The notes: generated by a model not told the origin, from the letters alone. A stretch of DNA of 64,000 nucleotides from Cricetomys ansorgei (GCA_026225945.1 JAMJFZ010001868.1:8833001-8897000), one strand, 5' to 3'. Counted from the stretch's first letter, positions 12,871 through 24,855 are shown. A program made the numbers and translations.

Positions 12871-13773
12871 GAGCCACTCGCTGGACACAATGATTTTTTG
12901 CACATGATATTTGCAGCTCTGCTTGACTGGAGGAAGTCCTGTAGCTATCTGACAGGCAGCTCTTTGTCTTTACTGATAAACTGTTTCCACTTTCCTTTAT
13001 CTCAAACTATCAGAAGAAACTTCCTTTCTTAGGCGGAAGCAGAATCCAATGCTAACCCTTTCGTTGGTTCTTGCTAAAATGGAATCTTTTTCAGACCATT
13101 CCAGAGATTCCCTTCTCTAAATCTTTGCAAGCACCACCCTCTTTCAAAGCTCTAGAATCTGCCTTATTTACTGCCTAAAGACCTTCCTCATTTTTCACCA
13201 AACGACAAAAGTGCTAAAGAGTATCTGGGAAAACTGGATCATACAAAGGTGGGTGAGGAATACCCCTCGGCGCTCCCAGCTGTAGCTATGCCACATAGCA
13301 CGCTGCGTACTACACAGAGCCTGGACTTTAAAGGTACAACAAATTCAAGTTCAATCAAAGCACTATTCACTCAGAACATTTTGCTTTGTGGCTATTAAGT
13401 AGCATGTGCACTTACAGCAGCTAGAGTTTTCATGAAAGGAACAGCGGGCTACAGATTGTGTTGCATAAAAGTGATGGTAGTTGTTCTCATAAAGGGAGGA
13501 AAATGAAGGCGAAGGAAAGATTACAGGAAAAAGAAAGGCAGGTGCCTGAGCACCATGGGGGAGTACAGGTGGGAACGCAAGATCTGCCTGTTTGCTGGCT
13601 CCTCTTCATCTCCTTTATTGGATTTCCCTTCAGCTAGCTTCTCTGCTCAGGAAAGCCATGTGCATCAGGTTAGTGTAATGGGTTCTCCAAAAATCTTACT
13701 TCTAGATCTGCCTGAGACAATTCCTTGGGTGCATGAAAACTATTCATTAGAATAGAATTAGGATTTGATTTTA

Positions 13774-13802
13774 TTGAGAAAGAGAAAGAGAGAGAGAGAA
13801 AG
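13774..13802. repeat. GA-rich simple repeat
   Basis: A purine run of GA dinucleotides with AAA interruptions. Confidence 0.85.
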
Positions 13803-13867
13803 GACATGTTCATATGTGCATGTTAAGGGGTTAATATCCAGGGTCTACCTCCATTGCTTTCCACTTT

Positions 13868-14068
13868 AGTTTTTTTTTTTAAACAGTTTATTTTTACTTT
13901 ATGTGCATTGAGGTTTTGCCTGTTCGTATATCTATGTGAGGGTGTCCGATCCCTTGAAACTGGAGTTGCAGGCAAGTGTGAGCTGTCATGTGGGTGCTGG
14001 GCATTGAACCTGGGTCCTCAGGAAGAACAGCCAGTGCTTTTAACCAATGAGCCATCTCTCCAGCCCCC
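13868..14068 (-). mobile_element. B3/B2 SINE, antisense
   Basis: Reverse element: T-rich tail at left, GATCCCTTGAAACTGGAGTT, then AATGAGCCATCTCTCCAGCC at right. It is well preserved along its full length. Confidence 0.92.
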
Positions 14069-14077
14069 TCCATCTTA

Positions 14078-14212
14078 GTTTTTGAGACAGAGTCTCTCAC
14101 CATAGCTGCAGCTCAGCAATTCAGCTAAACCGACTGACCAGCACATCCCAAAGATCCTGCCTCAACTTTCCCAGCACTTGGATCACAGGCAGGATTACAG
14201 TGTGCAGCCGGA
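14078..14212 (-). mobile_element. B1/B4-like SINE fragment, antisense
   Basis: Starts TTTTTGAGACAGAGTCTCTC and ends with a B1-like GATCACAGGCAGGATTACAG. Strongly diverged; abuts the B3 on its left. Confidence 0.55.
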
Positions 14213-15064
14213 TTAAGGGGACACTTTTAACTAATCTCACTAGGAGTCACTGCTACAGGGGAGCAGTCTTCAGGTCGTAATAAAAGGGGGGGAAGCTATG
14301 GTGGACATTTTATACACATTATCAATATCTGCACTCGGACCCCCAAGAAAGGCTCCACCCCAAGGCAAAGGCTTTGCTGCGTTTTTCATGGGTCTGGAGC
14401 TAGGTCATTGGCAGGGCTATGCCCACATCAACAGCACGCATTCGCCCAGGACTTGATTCGCTCAGAGCTTCTTCCACTCTACAGAGAGATATCACCACAC
14501 CACTGCCATTATGAGAACTAGGCCAGCTAGTGTACACTCACAGCATGCAGTGAGCTAGAGCGCAAGGCAGATAGATGGTCTGCTCTTCTTTTCCTGTGTA
14601 GCTGGGGCCTCCACTAGAGCAGCAAGTTTATATTCTTCAGCATGCTGGGGTATATAGATTATTAGTCCTCAAGCCCATCAGAATATTCTATGTACAGAAG
14701 CCAAACAATTTCCTGATATATTTATTATCTGTTTGGAAGCCTTGGCAATTAAAGGCAGATGGGAGAGCAGAGAACAAGGTTGTTCAACATGTATTTGAAA
14801 GTTACATGTGATTTCCCATTGAAATTGCAAGCTGCAAGGAATATCAGTAAACCCAGCTGCTGCCGATTGTAGCAGTCCAACATCATGCTGTGGCAAGGAA
14901 CAGCCAGCAAAGCTGCAGGGCTGGTTACCCTGAAGAACAGGCACCTAGAGTTCTGACTCCCACCAGGAATGCTTCAGTCTCACAGCTGGACACAGTTGGG
15001 TCAGCTTATGTATGGTGATGACAAGTCTGATGAAAGCTTTTCATAAGATCCCTGGGAGAGTGCT

Positions 15065-15195
15065 CTTACCTTTGATGCACGTAAGAATCCCCTGGGCAGC
15101 TCCTGCTTCACCCCCCAGAAGTTTTGATTCTCTGGGTAGAAAATGGGCCTCCAGCTCTTCCTGTTATCAAGCTTTCCAAGTGAGTTGCACACACT
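15065..15195 (+). mobile_element. MER5-like hAT DNA transposon remnant
   Basis: AAGAATCCCCTGGGCAGCTC and the TTTTGATTCTCTGGGTAG segment resemble the core of old mammalian MER5-type hAT-Charlie elements. Terminal repeats are not clear, so this is tentative. Confidence 0.4.
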
Positions 15196-15737
15196 CCAAG
15201 TGGTCCTACAGGAAAAGAATTTATCTGCCCCGAAGTGTGGACATTTTAGAGCTGATAACCCCTTTGGAGGTCATTTCATGTAAGATAGCTTAACACTGTT
15301 TTCTGTTCTTAAGAGTCAAGTTGATTGCCATTAAGATGAATGTATGACACTTTCTCACTAACATATTCAGGTTTGACAAAACCTCAAGAGTCAGAAAGAA
15401 CTCTAAGATAGTCATCCACCGTCAGAACAACAGTTCCCTGCAGGCTGAATCATGGGTAGATTTGTCTGCATGTTTCACTCAGTTCTCTACGTTTAACTTA
15501 ATACCGCCTCTCATTAAAAACTTAACCAGAATGCAAGAAAGAGAGGATAAGTGGGAACACAGGGTGGCCTTGACTTACAAGTGTTTCTAAAGTAGTTTGT
15601 TAGTATTTCTGAATACTTTATCAGTAATAGATTCCCAGATGCTACAACACTCAATGAAGACCCTGAGTAGAGCACAGACTGATACTTACCTCATGAGTCT
15701 TTTGTTCTTCTTTGTCTCCTTTTACCTGGACACATGG

Positions 15738-16263
15738 TGTGATGCCTATTCTTGAAAAACGGAGGGCACACTTGTGAGGGATTTTTACTTAATTTGAAAT
15801 AGGAAGATCCGCTTCTAATGCAGATCTTTGAGATGGATGTGCCTTTAACCCAGATCTTTTGAATTGGGGAAAGACATGCCTTTATTCCTGATTTTGAGAT
15901 GGGAAGACACACCATTATTCTGGGCCACATCTTCTGCTGGGAGCCTATCTAAGGACATGGAAGAAGGAAGCCTTTGCTCTTTGGCTGCTTGCCCTCACCT
16001 TGCTAGCAAGTCTGTTCCTTCACTGGCATTAGAACCTATTTCTTCGGGATTCCAGAGGATATTGAAGACCAGGTGAGACATCCAGCCTCATGGATTGAGA
16101 AACTATTGGATTCTTGGACACTACATTCATAGCCAGCCATTGTTGGACCAGCTGTACCACAGCTGTACCATAGATTTATTATTCTAATAAATCCTCTTTA
16201 TGCATATATATAGGGGGATTCATTCTGTAAGGTCTCTTACTCTAGAGAACCCTGACTAATACA
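15738..16263 (+). mobile_element. Solo LTR, rodent MaLR/ERVL-type, sense
   Basis: A 526-bp element beginning TGTGATGCCTATTCTTG and ending GAACCCTGACTAATACA, with an internal AATAAA about 75 bp before the end. It is flanked by a perfect 5-bp target duplication, CATGG, at 15733-15737 and 16264-16268. It is the same family as the antisense copy at 42112-42577. The LTR reading rests on the TG...CA ends and the duplication; the family name is not assigned. Confidence 0.85.
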
Positions 16264-16444
16264 CATGGACACACCGAGAAAAGACTATGAAAGACTATAT
16301 TTCCCAGTATCTCTTACAGTTAGGCATGGCCTTGAGCTGAGCTCTTTCTAATAAGATATAAGAGGCAACAATGTGTGACTTCCAGACAATGTCCTTTCAG
16401 AAAGTTTGGAAGGGTTATTTTTGTTTAAGATTGCCTGTTGTCTG

Positions 16445-16790
16445 GGGCTGGGTGATGGCTTATTTAGTAAAGTGCTTGTTAAGCAATAATAAAGACTGAG
16501 TTGCCAGCAACCATTTAAAAGCCAGGTGCAGTGCAGCATGCCTATAATCCCGGCACTGGAGAGGTGGAGGCATGCAGATGATCCCTGGAGCTCATTGGCC
16601 AAGTAGCCTCATTTCAGTGAGAGACTCTGTCTTTAAAAGTAAGGTGAGGATCAATAAGAAAACACGAAGGCACCCAAATCAATCTCTAACTCCTATAAGC
16701 ATGCACACACATATACATGTGCAGCTACACGCACATATTCACCTACATGAAGATATACATAACTCTCTCTTTCTCTCTTTCTCTTAGTTT
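16445..16790 (+). mobile_element. B4-type composite SINE, sense
   Basis: A tRNA-like head (GGGGCTGGGTGATGGCTTAT) is followed by a B1-like body (ATGCCTATAATCCCGGCACT) and a CA/TA-rich tail. The order fits B4. Confidence 0.7.
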
Positions 16791-17062
16791 TCAGTTAACC
16801 TGTGATGTCTTTTGTTTCGCCAGTCGAAGCCTTCTCTATCACTTTAACCTTGGAGATGCATTTCCCTCCGAAGGAAAAGATAACATCTGAGCTACAGAAT
16901 GGGGCAGGGAAAGAGATCCCATAGAAGTGGGAGGGGCCAGGAGATGGCACCTGCATCATGGGAGTCTATTATGGGGACAAACATGGTGGACAGGGCTCCT
17001 TGAGGAGGCTATTTCTTTGGTCTCTGGGTTCCAGGAGATGTAGAATAAAAATCTGGGAGGGA

Positions 17063-17290
17063 ACTGGAGAGATGGCTCATCAGTTAAGAACACTTGCTGC
17101 TCTTAAAGAGGACCTGGGTTTAGTTCCTAGCATCAACATAATGGCTCACAATCATTCATAAACTGTAGTTCCAAGGAATCCAATGCCCTCTTAGGACTCC
17201 TGGGGACACCAGGCAGGCACACATATGATGCACTTACATGCATGTAGGCAAAAAAAAAATACACATAAAATAAAAATAAATCTTTAAGAA
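17063..17290 (+). mobile_element. B3/B2 SINE, sense
   Basis: Starts ACTGGAGAGATGGCTCATCA, carries a GGACCTGGGTTTAGTTCC B-box region, and ends in an A-rich tail with AATAAA motifs. Full length. Confidence 0.93.
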
Positions 17291-17589
17291 GAATCAGAGG
17301 GGAATTGTATACACGTGACAAGGCTGGAATAGGCAAAGAATTCAAGATGCTAACAGTGTGTGGGGGGGTGAGGAATGCAGAAGCAGAGAATTTGCCCATC
17401 TGTATGCTTTCTAGTTCTGTTGCTTTGAATGCCAGGAACACAGTCGCTGGTCTGGAGAGCCACCTCAAAGGGTGATGGTGGAGGAAGGCCTAGTAAACAT
17501 GGCTATGGCCTGCAGTATGCATTGAGGCTGACTCCAGTGGAATACAGTAAGATGTCTTTAACTCCCATGTTATAGCTGAGAACTATAGG

Positions 17590-18182
17590 CAGAATATTTA
17601 AGCAATATCTATCTGTAGTTCTGCACTGTCAGAAGTCCAAGATCAAGATATTGGTCTATCTCTGGCTTTTGATGAGGATCTTCTTTCTGACTTGCAAGTG
17701 TTTACCTTCTCATTGTCCTTGTGTGAGAGAACCATGTAGGCTGTCTTCCTATAGGGACGTTAATCCCATTGTTGGGGCTGTGGGGGTTTAAATGGAAATG
17801 GCCCCCATAGGCTCATAGGGAGAGGTACTATTAGGAAGTGTGAACTTGTTGGAGGAAGTGTGTTACTGGGAGAGTAGGCTTTGAGGTTTCAGATGCTCAA
17901 GCTAGGCCCAGTGTCTCTCTCTTCCTGCTGTCTATGGATCCAGATGTAGAACGCTCAGCTACCTCTCCAGCACCATGTCTGCCTGCAGCCATGCTTCCTG
18001 CCATGATGATAATGGACTAAACCGTAAGCCAGCCCCAATTAGATGTCTTCCTTTGTAAGAGTTTCCATGGTCATGGTGTTTCTTCACAGCGATAAAACCC
18101 TAAGACAGAGGCCAACTTCATTTTTTCATATAAATTTAATTCCCAAAGGCCCTACCATCAAACACACTGGGGATGAGTCTTT
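17590..18182. mobile_element. Old eutherian-type interspersed repeat, split by an LTR
   Basis: The left half (CAGAAGTCCAAGATCAAGAT through GTTAATCCCATTGTTGGGG) and the right half (TTCCCAAAGGCCCTACCATC) are neighbouring parts of one old repeat also known from other placental mammals. They are separated by the LTR at 17779-18107. I do not assign the family name. Confidence 0.6.
17779..18107 (+). mobile_element. Solo LTR, MaLR-type (MT/ORR1-like), sense, nested
   Basis: A 329-bp element beginning TGTGGGGGTTTAAATGG and ending AAAACCCTAAGACA. Its 3' portion follows the general MaLR LTR layout. The flanks are GGGGC (17774-17778) and GAGGC (18108-18112), a 4/5 match consistent with an aged 5-bp duplication. 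It interrupts an older repeat, so it is the younger of the two. Confidence 0.75.
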
Positions 18183-18184
18183 GT

Positions 18185-18515
18185 GTTAGTTTGATCAGAC
18201 TGCCGAAGCAAAATACCATAGACTGATGGCTTGCAAGCAACTGAAATTGTTTTCTCACTGTTCTAGAGGCCAGAAGTCCAAGATTTAGGCATCAGTGTAC
18301 TCAGAAGCTGGTGAGGGCTGACTTCCTGGTTCACAGGTATTACCCTCTGACTGTGCCCTCATGTGGTAGACGAATGCTCTCTAGAAGAGATCGCTTTTAC
18401 AAAGACATTAATCACATCCATGAGAAAAAGATTGACCATGATCACCTATCAGAGAATCCATTCTTGATACCATCGTATTGGTGCTTAGGAATTCAACATA
18501 AGAATCGTGGCGGCA
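18185..18515. mobile_element. Second copy of the old eutherian-type repeat
   Basis: AGAGGCCAGAAGTCCAAGAT, TGCCCTCATGTGGTAG and CTTAGGAATTCAACATAAGA mark the same family as at 17590-18182. It lies directly beside it. Family not named. Confidence 0.55.
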
Positions 18516-18828
18516 TCAGCGGCAGGAGTAGGGATGCTATAAATCATCTGGGGCACAACAGGTAATCGTGTAGATTCTGAGCAGACAGCATATTCATTAA
18601 ACAAAGAGAAAATGCCTCAAAATGTGTTATTTTAAATATGACAGAGCCGGAAATTTCTTTAATGTTCTAGAAGAGCAAACCAAGAAATTTGCCTAGAAGT
18701 TAGTAGAAGTGAAACAAAACCAATAAAGGAGAAAAGAAGTTAGGATAAACAGCGGGTGGTTCAGAAGTCTCCACATTTGGGTAGAAGCAAATACTGAGAG
18801 TGGAGAAGGAGTGAGAGCAGAGGGAAGT

Positions 18829-19013
18829 GAGGCTGGAGATGTGGCTTGGTGTACGAATGCCAGCTGCTCTTCCTGAAGACGCCACTTTGGTTCCAAGTGC
18901 CCACATCCGTAGACTTACAACTGCCCGGAGCCTCCAGCATTTGGGGATCTGATGCCCTCTTCTGGCTGCCATGTGTGCTCGTACACACATGCCACATACC
19001 CTGACACATACAC
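18829..19013 (+). mobile_element. B3/B2-type SINE, sense, diverged
   Basis: GAGGCTGGAGATGTGGCTTG at the head, AGCTGCTCTTCCTGAAGACG after it, and GATGCCCTCTTCTGG before a CA-rich tail. Clearly B3-like but old. Confidence 0.75.
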
Positions 19014-19734
19014 ATTAGAGACAATAACATTACTGGAAAGACACTTTCTAATCCTGATCAGGATGGAGCAGACACAATCTGCATTGAGAGATAGACACCC
19101 TGGAGACATCTCAGAAATCACAGCTCTTCTTGTCAAAGGATCCAGAGAAGAGTTCAGGTTGCTTAGGATTATGGATTTGTGTTATTGCTTCGGCTCCTTA
19201 ATGTCTTAAATAGCTATTCCTATACTCAAGTAGCCGATGATTGCATATTGATTGATGTGCCTCAAGAGGAAAATATTAACAAAAATAACACATTTAGATT
19301 CTAGGCATAGCCTCATGTGTAATAGAATACAAAATAATAGCAAGTGGAGTGAATAATGATTCATGGGAGAAATAACTGTTTTATATTGTGTCCCGCAGAA
19401 AGGAGACCAGGAAAGCCTGCTGCTTATGTGAACTGGCTTGATGGAAGTCTTACTAAGGAGAACTCTGACCTTGACAGAATCTAGTAGCATCCCCAAGGAG
19501 GATGGTAGGGAAGGAGAATTCTGGAGTTTGTTAGAGACAGTCAGAGGGCTGTTTGAGGGCAGAGACTGACAAAATTTGTAATCTGATAAGTGGCTGGAGC
19601 TGTCTCTGCTTTTTAGCATGTATAAGCCCAAGTAGAAGTACATCAAGAAAATTGCTGTTTCTTTGTTTTGCTTTGTACACAATCTTAAGCCAGTCTTGTC
19701 TGAAACTTCCCCAGGTGGCTCTTTCATGACCTTA

Positions 19735-19862
19735 GGTTTTTCTTCCTTCCAAGTATGCACTACCATGCCTGGTTTATGGGGCACTGGGAATCAAACCCAG
19801 AGCCTCATGCATGCTAGGCAAGCACTCTAGTTCACTCTGCCAACTGGGCTATATCCCCAGTT
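19735..19862 (-). mobile_element. ID/B4-type SINE segment, antisense
   Basis: Reverse tRNA-type head: GAATCAAACCCAGAGCCTC, TGCTAGGCAAGCACTCTAG and GGGCTATATCCCCAG. Confidence 0.7.
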
Positions 19863-20114
19863 CAAGAAGGTTTTATCCTAGAATAGATGGGTTTGAGTGA
19901 GTTATTAAAACTACTTAAGTTTGGGCAGGCCACACTGTAGCCTGATGGGATTTGTCTGTTTTGCAAACCTTGTTTACAAATTATGGATTCCACTTATATT
20001 CTCAGTGCAACCTGGAGCACGGTATGTAGATACTCGGTAGACAGTTGACTGAATTAGCAAGTTAGTTATTAAGGAGAAACAAGAACAAAACTAATGGTCT
20101 CACATGCCTACACA

Positions 20115-20238
20115 TGCAAGCATACGGTAATGGAGCTTGCTGAAAATACAGACTCCTAAGACTACCCCCATTTGGTTTGACTTAGGAGGTCTAGATTCGG
20201 AGCAGGTGGTTCAGATGTCACTGTTGAGGAACATGAGC
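20115..20238 (+). mobile_element. MER5-like hAT remnant
   Basis: GAGCTTGCTGAAAATACAGA, GACTTAGGAGGTCTAGATTC and TCACTGTTGAGGAAC run in the order of an old MER5-type element. Strongly decayed, no clean termini. Confidence 0.45.
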
Positions 20239-21584
20239 ATAGCTGTATGGTGATGAGCAAAACGGACTTTCAATGTTAACATAAGGAAAAAGATAAGACC
20301 TCACAGCTATCTTTTAACACTTGGAGAGAGAGGATTGATAACTGGTCCAGATAATCTAGACTGGCATCTCCTTTAAATGAAGCCAGTTGATACAGGAGAA
20401 AGCAGAATGAAATGTATATCTCAGACTACACTACTACTTAGCAACCCATGTTCCTGCACTTGGAGCACAGTGGTGAGCACGAGAAGCGCGTGAGAGAAAA
20501 GGCGAGAATTAGGGAAAGAGAAATTGAAACGATTTTGTTAGAGGAAGATGATTTTGATTGCAGTGCTGGGTCACAGTCAATGCTGCCAAGACATTGTTTT
20601 GATTCATAAGAGCATGCCTAAATTGGACTGCTTTATTAAGTATTTTTATTGAGGTGAAATTCACATAACATTAAACTAACTGTTTTGAAACAAGCTTTAG
20701 GTTTTCCCTGTGTTGTGCAATTACCACCAAATTCAAAAATATGATAAAAACCTTCCCAGTAGGTAGCTCCTACCTCCTATCTGTAGTTCCTGATAGCCAC
20801 CGTGGACTCCACCGCAGTGGGTTTCCTGCTCTGAATGCCTCCCGGAAGGTCAATCATACTGTGTGCAACCTTGTCTGCCCGGCTTCTTTTACTTATCAGG
20901 GTATTTCAGAGGTTTCCCCCATCCCAGCACGGACCCGCACACAATTAATTTCCCTTTATGGCTAGTGATGTCCTGCTTATGGGTAGACTTTTTTTTTTGT
21001 TTTTTTTAAATTCACTTGCCCATCTGAAAACATTTGGGTTTTTTTGACTATTTAAAACTATGCATTTGTTTGTATGCAGGTACTTGCTGAGTATTCTTTT
21101 CAGTTCTTTTGGGTGCACCTTGGGCTAGAATTGCCGGGTCAGATGATAATTCTATGTATAACTTTTTGTATAGGAACTGACAACAGAGTGTGAAAATAGT
21201 TTATGTTGAATCAGAAATAGATAAAGGTTTAAATTTCCCCACACCATCACTGACAACTGTTACTTACTAGCTTTTAACTATAACCATCCTCACAGGAGTG
21301 TGTGGTTCCTTGTGGCTTTGACTTGCCTCTACCTAACAGCTAATGGCCAGCGTTTTCAGATGAATGAATTGTGTGTGGATCCATGCTGCGGGGGTGGTGG
21401 GGGTGGTGGGCGGAGTGGGACCTCTGAACTATTTTGATAAGTGAACAAAGCCAGGCAGACAAGGTCATACACTGTGTTTGCTTGTTGGTAATTTGTATTT
21501 GTTATTTGGGAAAATGTTTATTTGAGACTTTTGTCCATTTTAAAGTTCGTGGGGTTTTTCTGCTGTTGTTGGTATGCTGTAAAA

Positions 21585-21586
<2 letters not shown>

Positions 21587-21631
<45 letters not shown>

Positions 21632-21632
21632 C
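21587..21632. repeat. (TC)n followed by (TG)n
   Basis: A TC run of about 37 bp passing directly into a short TG run. Confidence 0.95.
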
Positions 21633-21689
21633 TATGTGTTACTGGAGGATTGAAGCACTGATTTCTCTTTCTCTTGCTCCCTCTCCCCT

Positions 21690-21801
21690 TTAATTTTGAG
21701 GTAAGATCTCACTAAGTTGTCCAGGCTGGGCTTGAACTTATATTTCTCCTGCTTCAGCCTCCCAGTAGCCTGATTATAGGCCCATTGTTGCACCAGGTCT
21801 A
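21690..21801 (-). mobile_element. B1-like SINE, antisense, inserted in L1
   Basis: TGTCCAGGCTGGGCTTGAAC, then CTCCTGCTTCAGCCTCCCAG and GATTATAGGCCC: a reverse B1-like (or older 7SL-type) body between two halves of the L1 remnant. Confidence 0.7.
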
Positions 21802-22225
21802 GTATGAGAGTTCTTTACATATTCTGAGCACTAGACCTTTGTCAGATATGATTTGTAGTATTTTCTTTCACTCTGTGTCGATCTAATTATTTTAGATAGA
21901 TTTAAAGTCATCACTAGTCTATCAAAAATTTCACTCTGTGACATTGATATTCTTTTTTGTGAAATTTAACTGTATCTGTCTATTCTTTGAGAATTTCATA
22001 CATGTGTAAAATGTATTTTGATCATAACTGCACATTCTAGTGCCTCGATTGACTAGGAATGGCCATGTATGCATGAAAACCTGTAGTATGTAATAGCCTA
22101 TTTTAATCACAGTAAGCCCCGGAAACAAACTGCTCATAGGAACATGTTTTTGAATGCATACCTGGGGAAAAAAAGAGATTCATAATTACTTTTCTAGACA
22201 AATGTCCAGATTTAAAAAAGAAAAA

Positions 22226-22360
22226 TTTCAGGCTCATACCTTTAATCCCAGCACTCAGGAGGCAGAGACTGGTGGATCTTTGTGAGTTCAAGTTCAGCCT
22301 GGTGTACCTAGCAAGTTCCAGGACAGCCAGAGAGAGCTACATAAGTGAGAGAGAGAGAGG
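22226..22360 (+). mobile_element. B1 SINE, sense
   Basis: CCTTTAATCCCAGCACTCAG, GTGAGTTCAAGTTCAGCCTG and an A/G-rich tail show a nearly complete sense B1. Its first bases are lost or altered. Confidence 0.88.
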
Positions 22361-22796
22361 AAAAAAGAAAATTAAAAGAAAACAAACAGCAACAACAAAG
22401 GATTCATGAATCCTGGGTATCAAAAACTGTCAGAGAGGTATATCTGGGAGGGACACCAATCAAGTATTGTATCTGAATAATGTACAAAATGTCCTGTTGA
22501 TATTTCTATTGATAGGTAGGTAAATTGTGAATGACATTTTAGTGAAACAGATGATGGAAACTTTGGGGAGAAAATGACGTATTTATTAAGCTGTGGAGGG
22601 AAAGACTCATCAGTTGCACTGAGAAACATTCAAATCCCAACCCAATAGGGCTTAAGAGAAAATGACGCAGCCCACAGAAGACAGCTCCTAGGTGTTGTAA
22701 ATCCACAACTAGGTCACTGGAATGCCCTTTTTTCTCTCTGTCCCTTGGCCCTGCCCACTTCTGGACTCTATACATAGACAGGTCTACCTTCTAGAA

Positions 22797-22999
22797 CAGC
22801 GGTTCTCAACCTGTGGATTGTGACCCTCTGGGAGTCAAATGATCCCTGACAGTGGTCGCCTAGGACCATCGGCATATCAAGTGTTTACGTTACTATTCAT
22901 AACAGTAGCAAGATTACAGTTATGAAGTAGCAACAAAAACAATGTTATGATTAGGGGTCACCACAACATGAGGAACTGTATTAAAGGGTCGAACCATTG
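22797..22999 (+). mobile_element. URR1-like nonautonomous hAT transposon
   Basis: The left end CAGCGGTTCTCAACCTGTGG and the core (TTACAGTTATGAAGTAGCAA, GGGGTCACCACAACATGAGG) match the rodent URR1 family of nonautonomous hAT-Charlie elements. Flanks TTCTAGAA (22789-22796) and CTCTAGAG (23000-23007) agree at 6 of 8 bases, sharing TCTAGA, as expected for an 8-bp hAT duplication. The right end reads GTCGAACCATTG instead of a full inverted terminal repeat, so part of it appears lost. Confidence 0.85.
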
Positions 23000-23299
23000 C
23001 TCTAGAGTGTAAGATGGCCACAAAGCCCACCCAACCAGACTATGGCTGTGACCCCTCTCTGACCTCCACTGTTCCTTCTTTCTTTTTTCCAATATGACTG
23101 AGAGGCTTCCGCCCCAGGGCCTTCGCTTTGCTGTTACCTGGGCCCCTCCGCCTACAGTACCTTTCTCCTGATTGTCACACAACTCCTGCCCAGCCTCCTT
23201 GAGACTCTAGGCATATACAACTTCTTTAGTGGAGCCTTCCGGATCATTCTACTTCAACTGCAGCCCACCCTTGTCTTGACACTTTCCTTCTGCTTTATA

Positions 23300-24010
23300 A
23301 TTTGCCTTTGTAGCACTAAAGATGTTCTAGAGATGCATAGATTTAACAGCTTCGAGATTCAATTTACATGCGATACAATTACACAGTGAAGCTCTCCCAC
23401 CATGGACACTATGGTTTTAGAATATTTTCACAACTACACTACATTCCTACCAGCAGTCACTACACCTTCTCCCTTTCCTCATGAGAATCAAGTAATATTT
23501 CTACTTAGACAGATTGCCTATTCTTGACATTTCATAAATTTGGAGCTATACAAGATGTAGCCTTTCAGTTAGCATAATCCTTTCAAGAGTTGTGTTTCAA
23601 TATACATGGATACTTCGTTATTATCACTAAATAATGCTCCATTTTGTGTATGCATCACAATTTATTCATTCATTAGTTAGTTAATGGACAAACAATGATG
23701 CTGGGACATTTTCTATGTTCTTATGTGGACATATAAGATGCTTTTGGATTTCTTGGGTATACCAAGGAGAATGAATGAGTAATGGGGCATCTCATGATTA
23801 ATCCTTTGAGAAATTACCAGCTGTTCTGCAACACTGCTGGAGCCTTTTACATTTCCACTAACCACACATAAAGGCTTCAGTTTCTCCTGCACTTGCTATC
23901 CTCCAACATGTTTGACAGCGTTTGCAACATTGGCCCTTAGGCTACAGCCACCATAACAGGTGTGAAACAGTATCTCATTATGGTTTGCAATCACATTTTC
24001 CTAAAAGATG
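23300..24010 (-). mobile_element. Ancient LINE-1 (L1M-like) 3' region, antisense
   Basis: Reverse L1M 3' landmarks appear in order: TTCTTGACATTTCATAAATT, ATTCATTCATTAG before GGACA, and ACAGGTGTGAAACAGTATCT. Heavily decayed. Confidence 0.7.
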
Positions 24011-24029
24011 AGATGTTGGATACCTTTTC

Positions 24030-24360
24030 TTCGTGTGGGTGTGCAAGTGTGTATTTGTGTTCAGGTATGTGCATGTGTGTGTGATGTTATGTGTGTAGAG
24101 GTCAGGAGTCATTCATGTTGTTCCTCAGGAGCTTTCCATTTTGTTTTCTTTGAGATAGGATCTCTCTCTAGGACCTGTGGCTCGATGATTAGGTAGGCTG
24201 TCTGGCCAGCGAGTCCCTGGGATCTGTCTTTATCTCCCTAGAGCTATGATTACAAGTGCATGTCAGGTCGCCTGACTTTTATGTGGAAGATAGGAACTGA
24301 CTTCAGGTCCTCGAGCTTGTGCAGCAAGCTCTTTACCAATGGAACCATATCCTCAGCCCT
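24030..24360 (-). mobile_element. B4-type composite SINE, antisense
   Basis: A TG-rich tail, GTAGAGGTCAGGAGTCATTC, a B1-like GAGATAGGATCTCTCTCTAG segment, and a reverse tRNA head (CAAGCTCTTTACCAATGGAA) ending CCTCAGCCC. The family label is provisional. Confidence 0.6.
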
Positions 24361-24459
24361 TTGGGTACCTTTCCATGTACCAATTAGATATCTATTCTCT
24401 TTGTTGCTGAGGACCTAGGGTACCAGACACCATGAGTGTGTTATCTATTTTTTTCTTCA

Positions 24460-24855
24460 AGGTGAGGTCAGCGGTTCTATTTGGGTAGATATGATTTCAA
24501 GGTACGTGTGCTGACCAGATCAATACATGGAAGCCTACTCCTCACACGAACATTGGGAGACTGGGCCTTAAAGAGGCAACTAAGTTGTGAGGGGCAGAGC
24601 CCCATATGTGGGATTAGCAGCTGGTGAAGCCTTGAGGGAACTTGCTGAGTCTTCTTTGCCCTGCTCTCCACCACTAGAGGACATGACATTTGTCCCTTTT
24701 TGTGTTTTTCATCCTTTTCTGCCATGAGAAGACACTGAGTGACTGCAGTTTTCCTCTTGGACATCCCACTCCCCAGAACAGTAGCAAGTAACTTTCCAGG
24801 TTTTACAAATCTCCAAGCCCACAGTACTTCCTTACAGCAGTAGAAACAGGCAAAG
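24460..24855. mobile_element. Old LTR-like or eutherian-type repeat remnant
   Basis: GGAGACTGGGCCTTAAAGAG, the ATGTGGGATTAGCAGC region and TGCCATGAGAAGACACTGAG resemble the old repeat family seen at 17590-18515, in the opposite orientation. The 151-codon minus-strand frame across it has no recognisable domain. Confidence 0.45.

Larger units (their letters stand above)
20635..21915 (-). mobile_element. Ancient LINE-1 (L1M-like) 3' region, antisense, interrupted
   Basis: Reverse L1M 3' sequence starts TTTTTATTGAGGTGAAATTC. It continues with AGAATTGCCGGGTCAGATGA and, after a TC repeat plus a B1 SINE, AGTTCTTTACATATTCTGAG. No ORF survives. Confidence 0.75.

Noticed and set aside
19206..19784. 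192-codon minus-strand open frame, the longest in the intergenic part
   Set aside because: It starts inside a SINE, has no recognisable domain, and has no promoter or splice context. Its length is within chance for an AT-rich 30-kb region.
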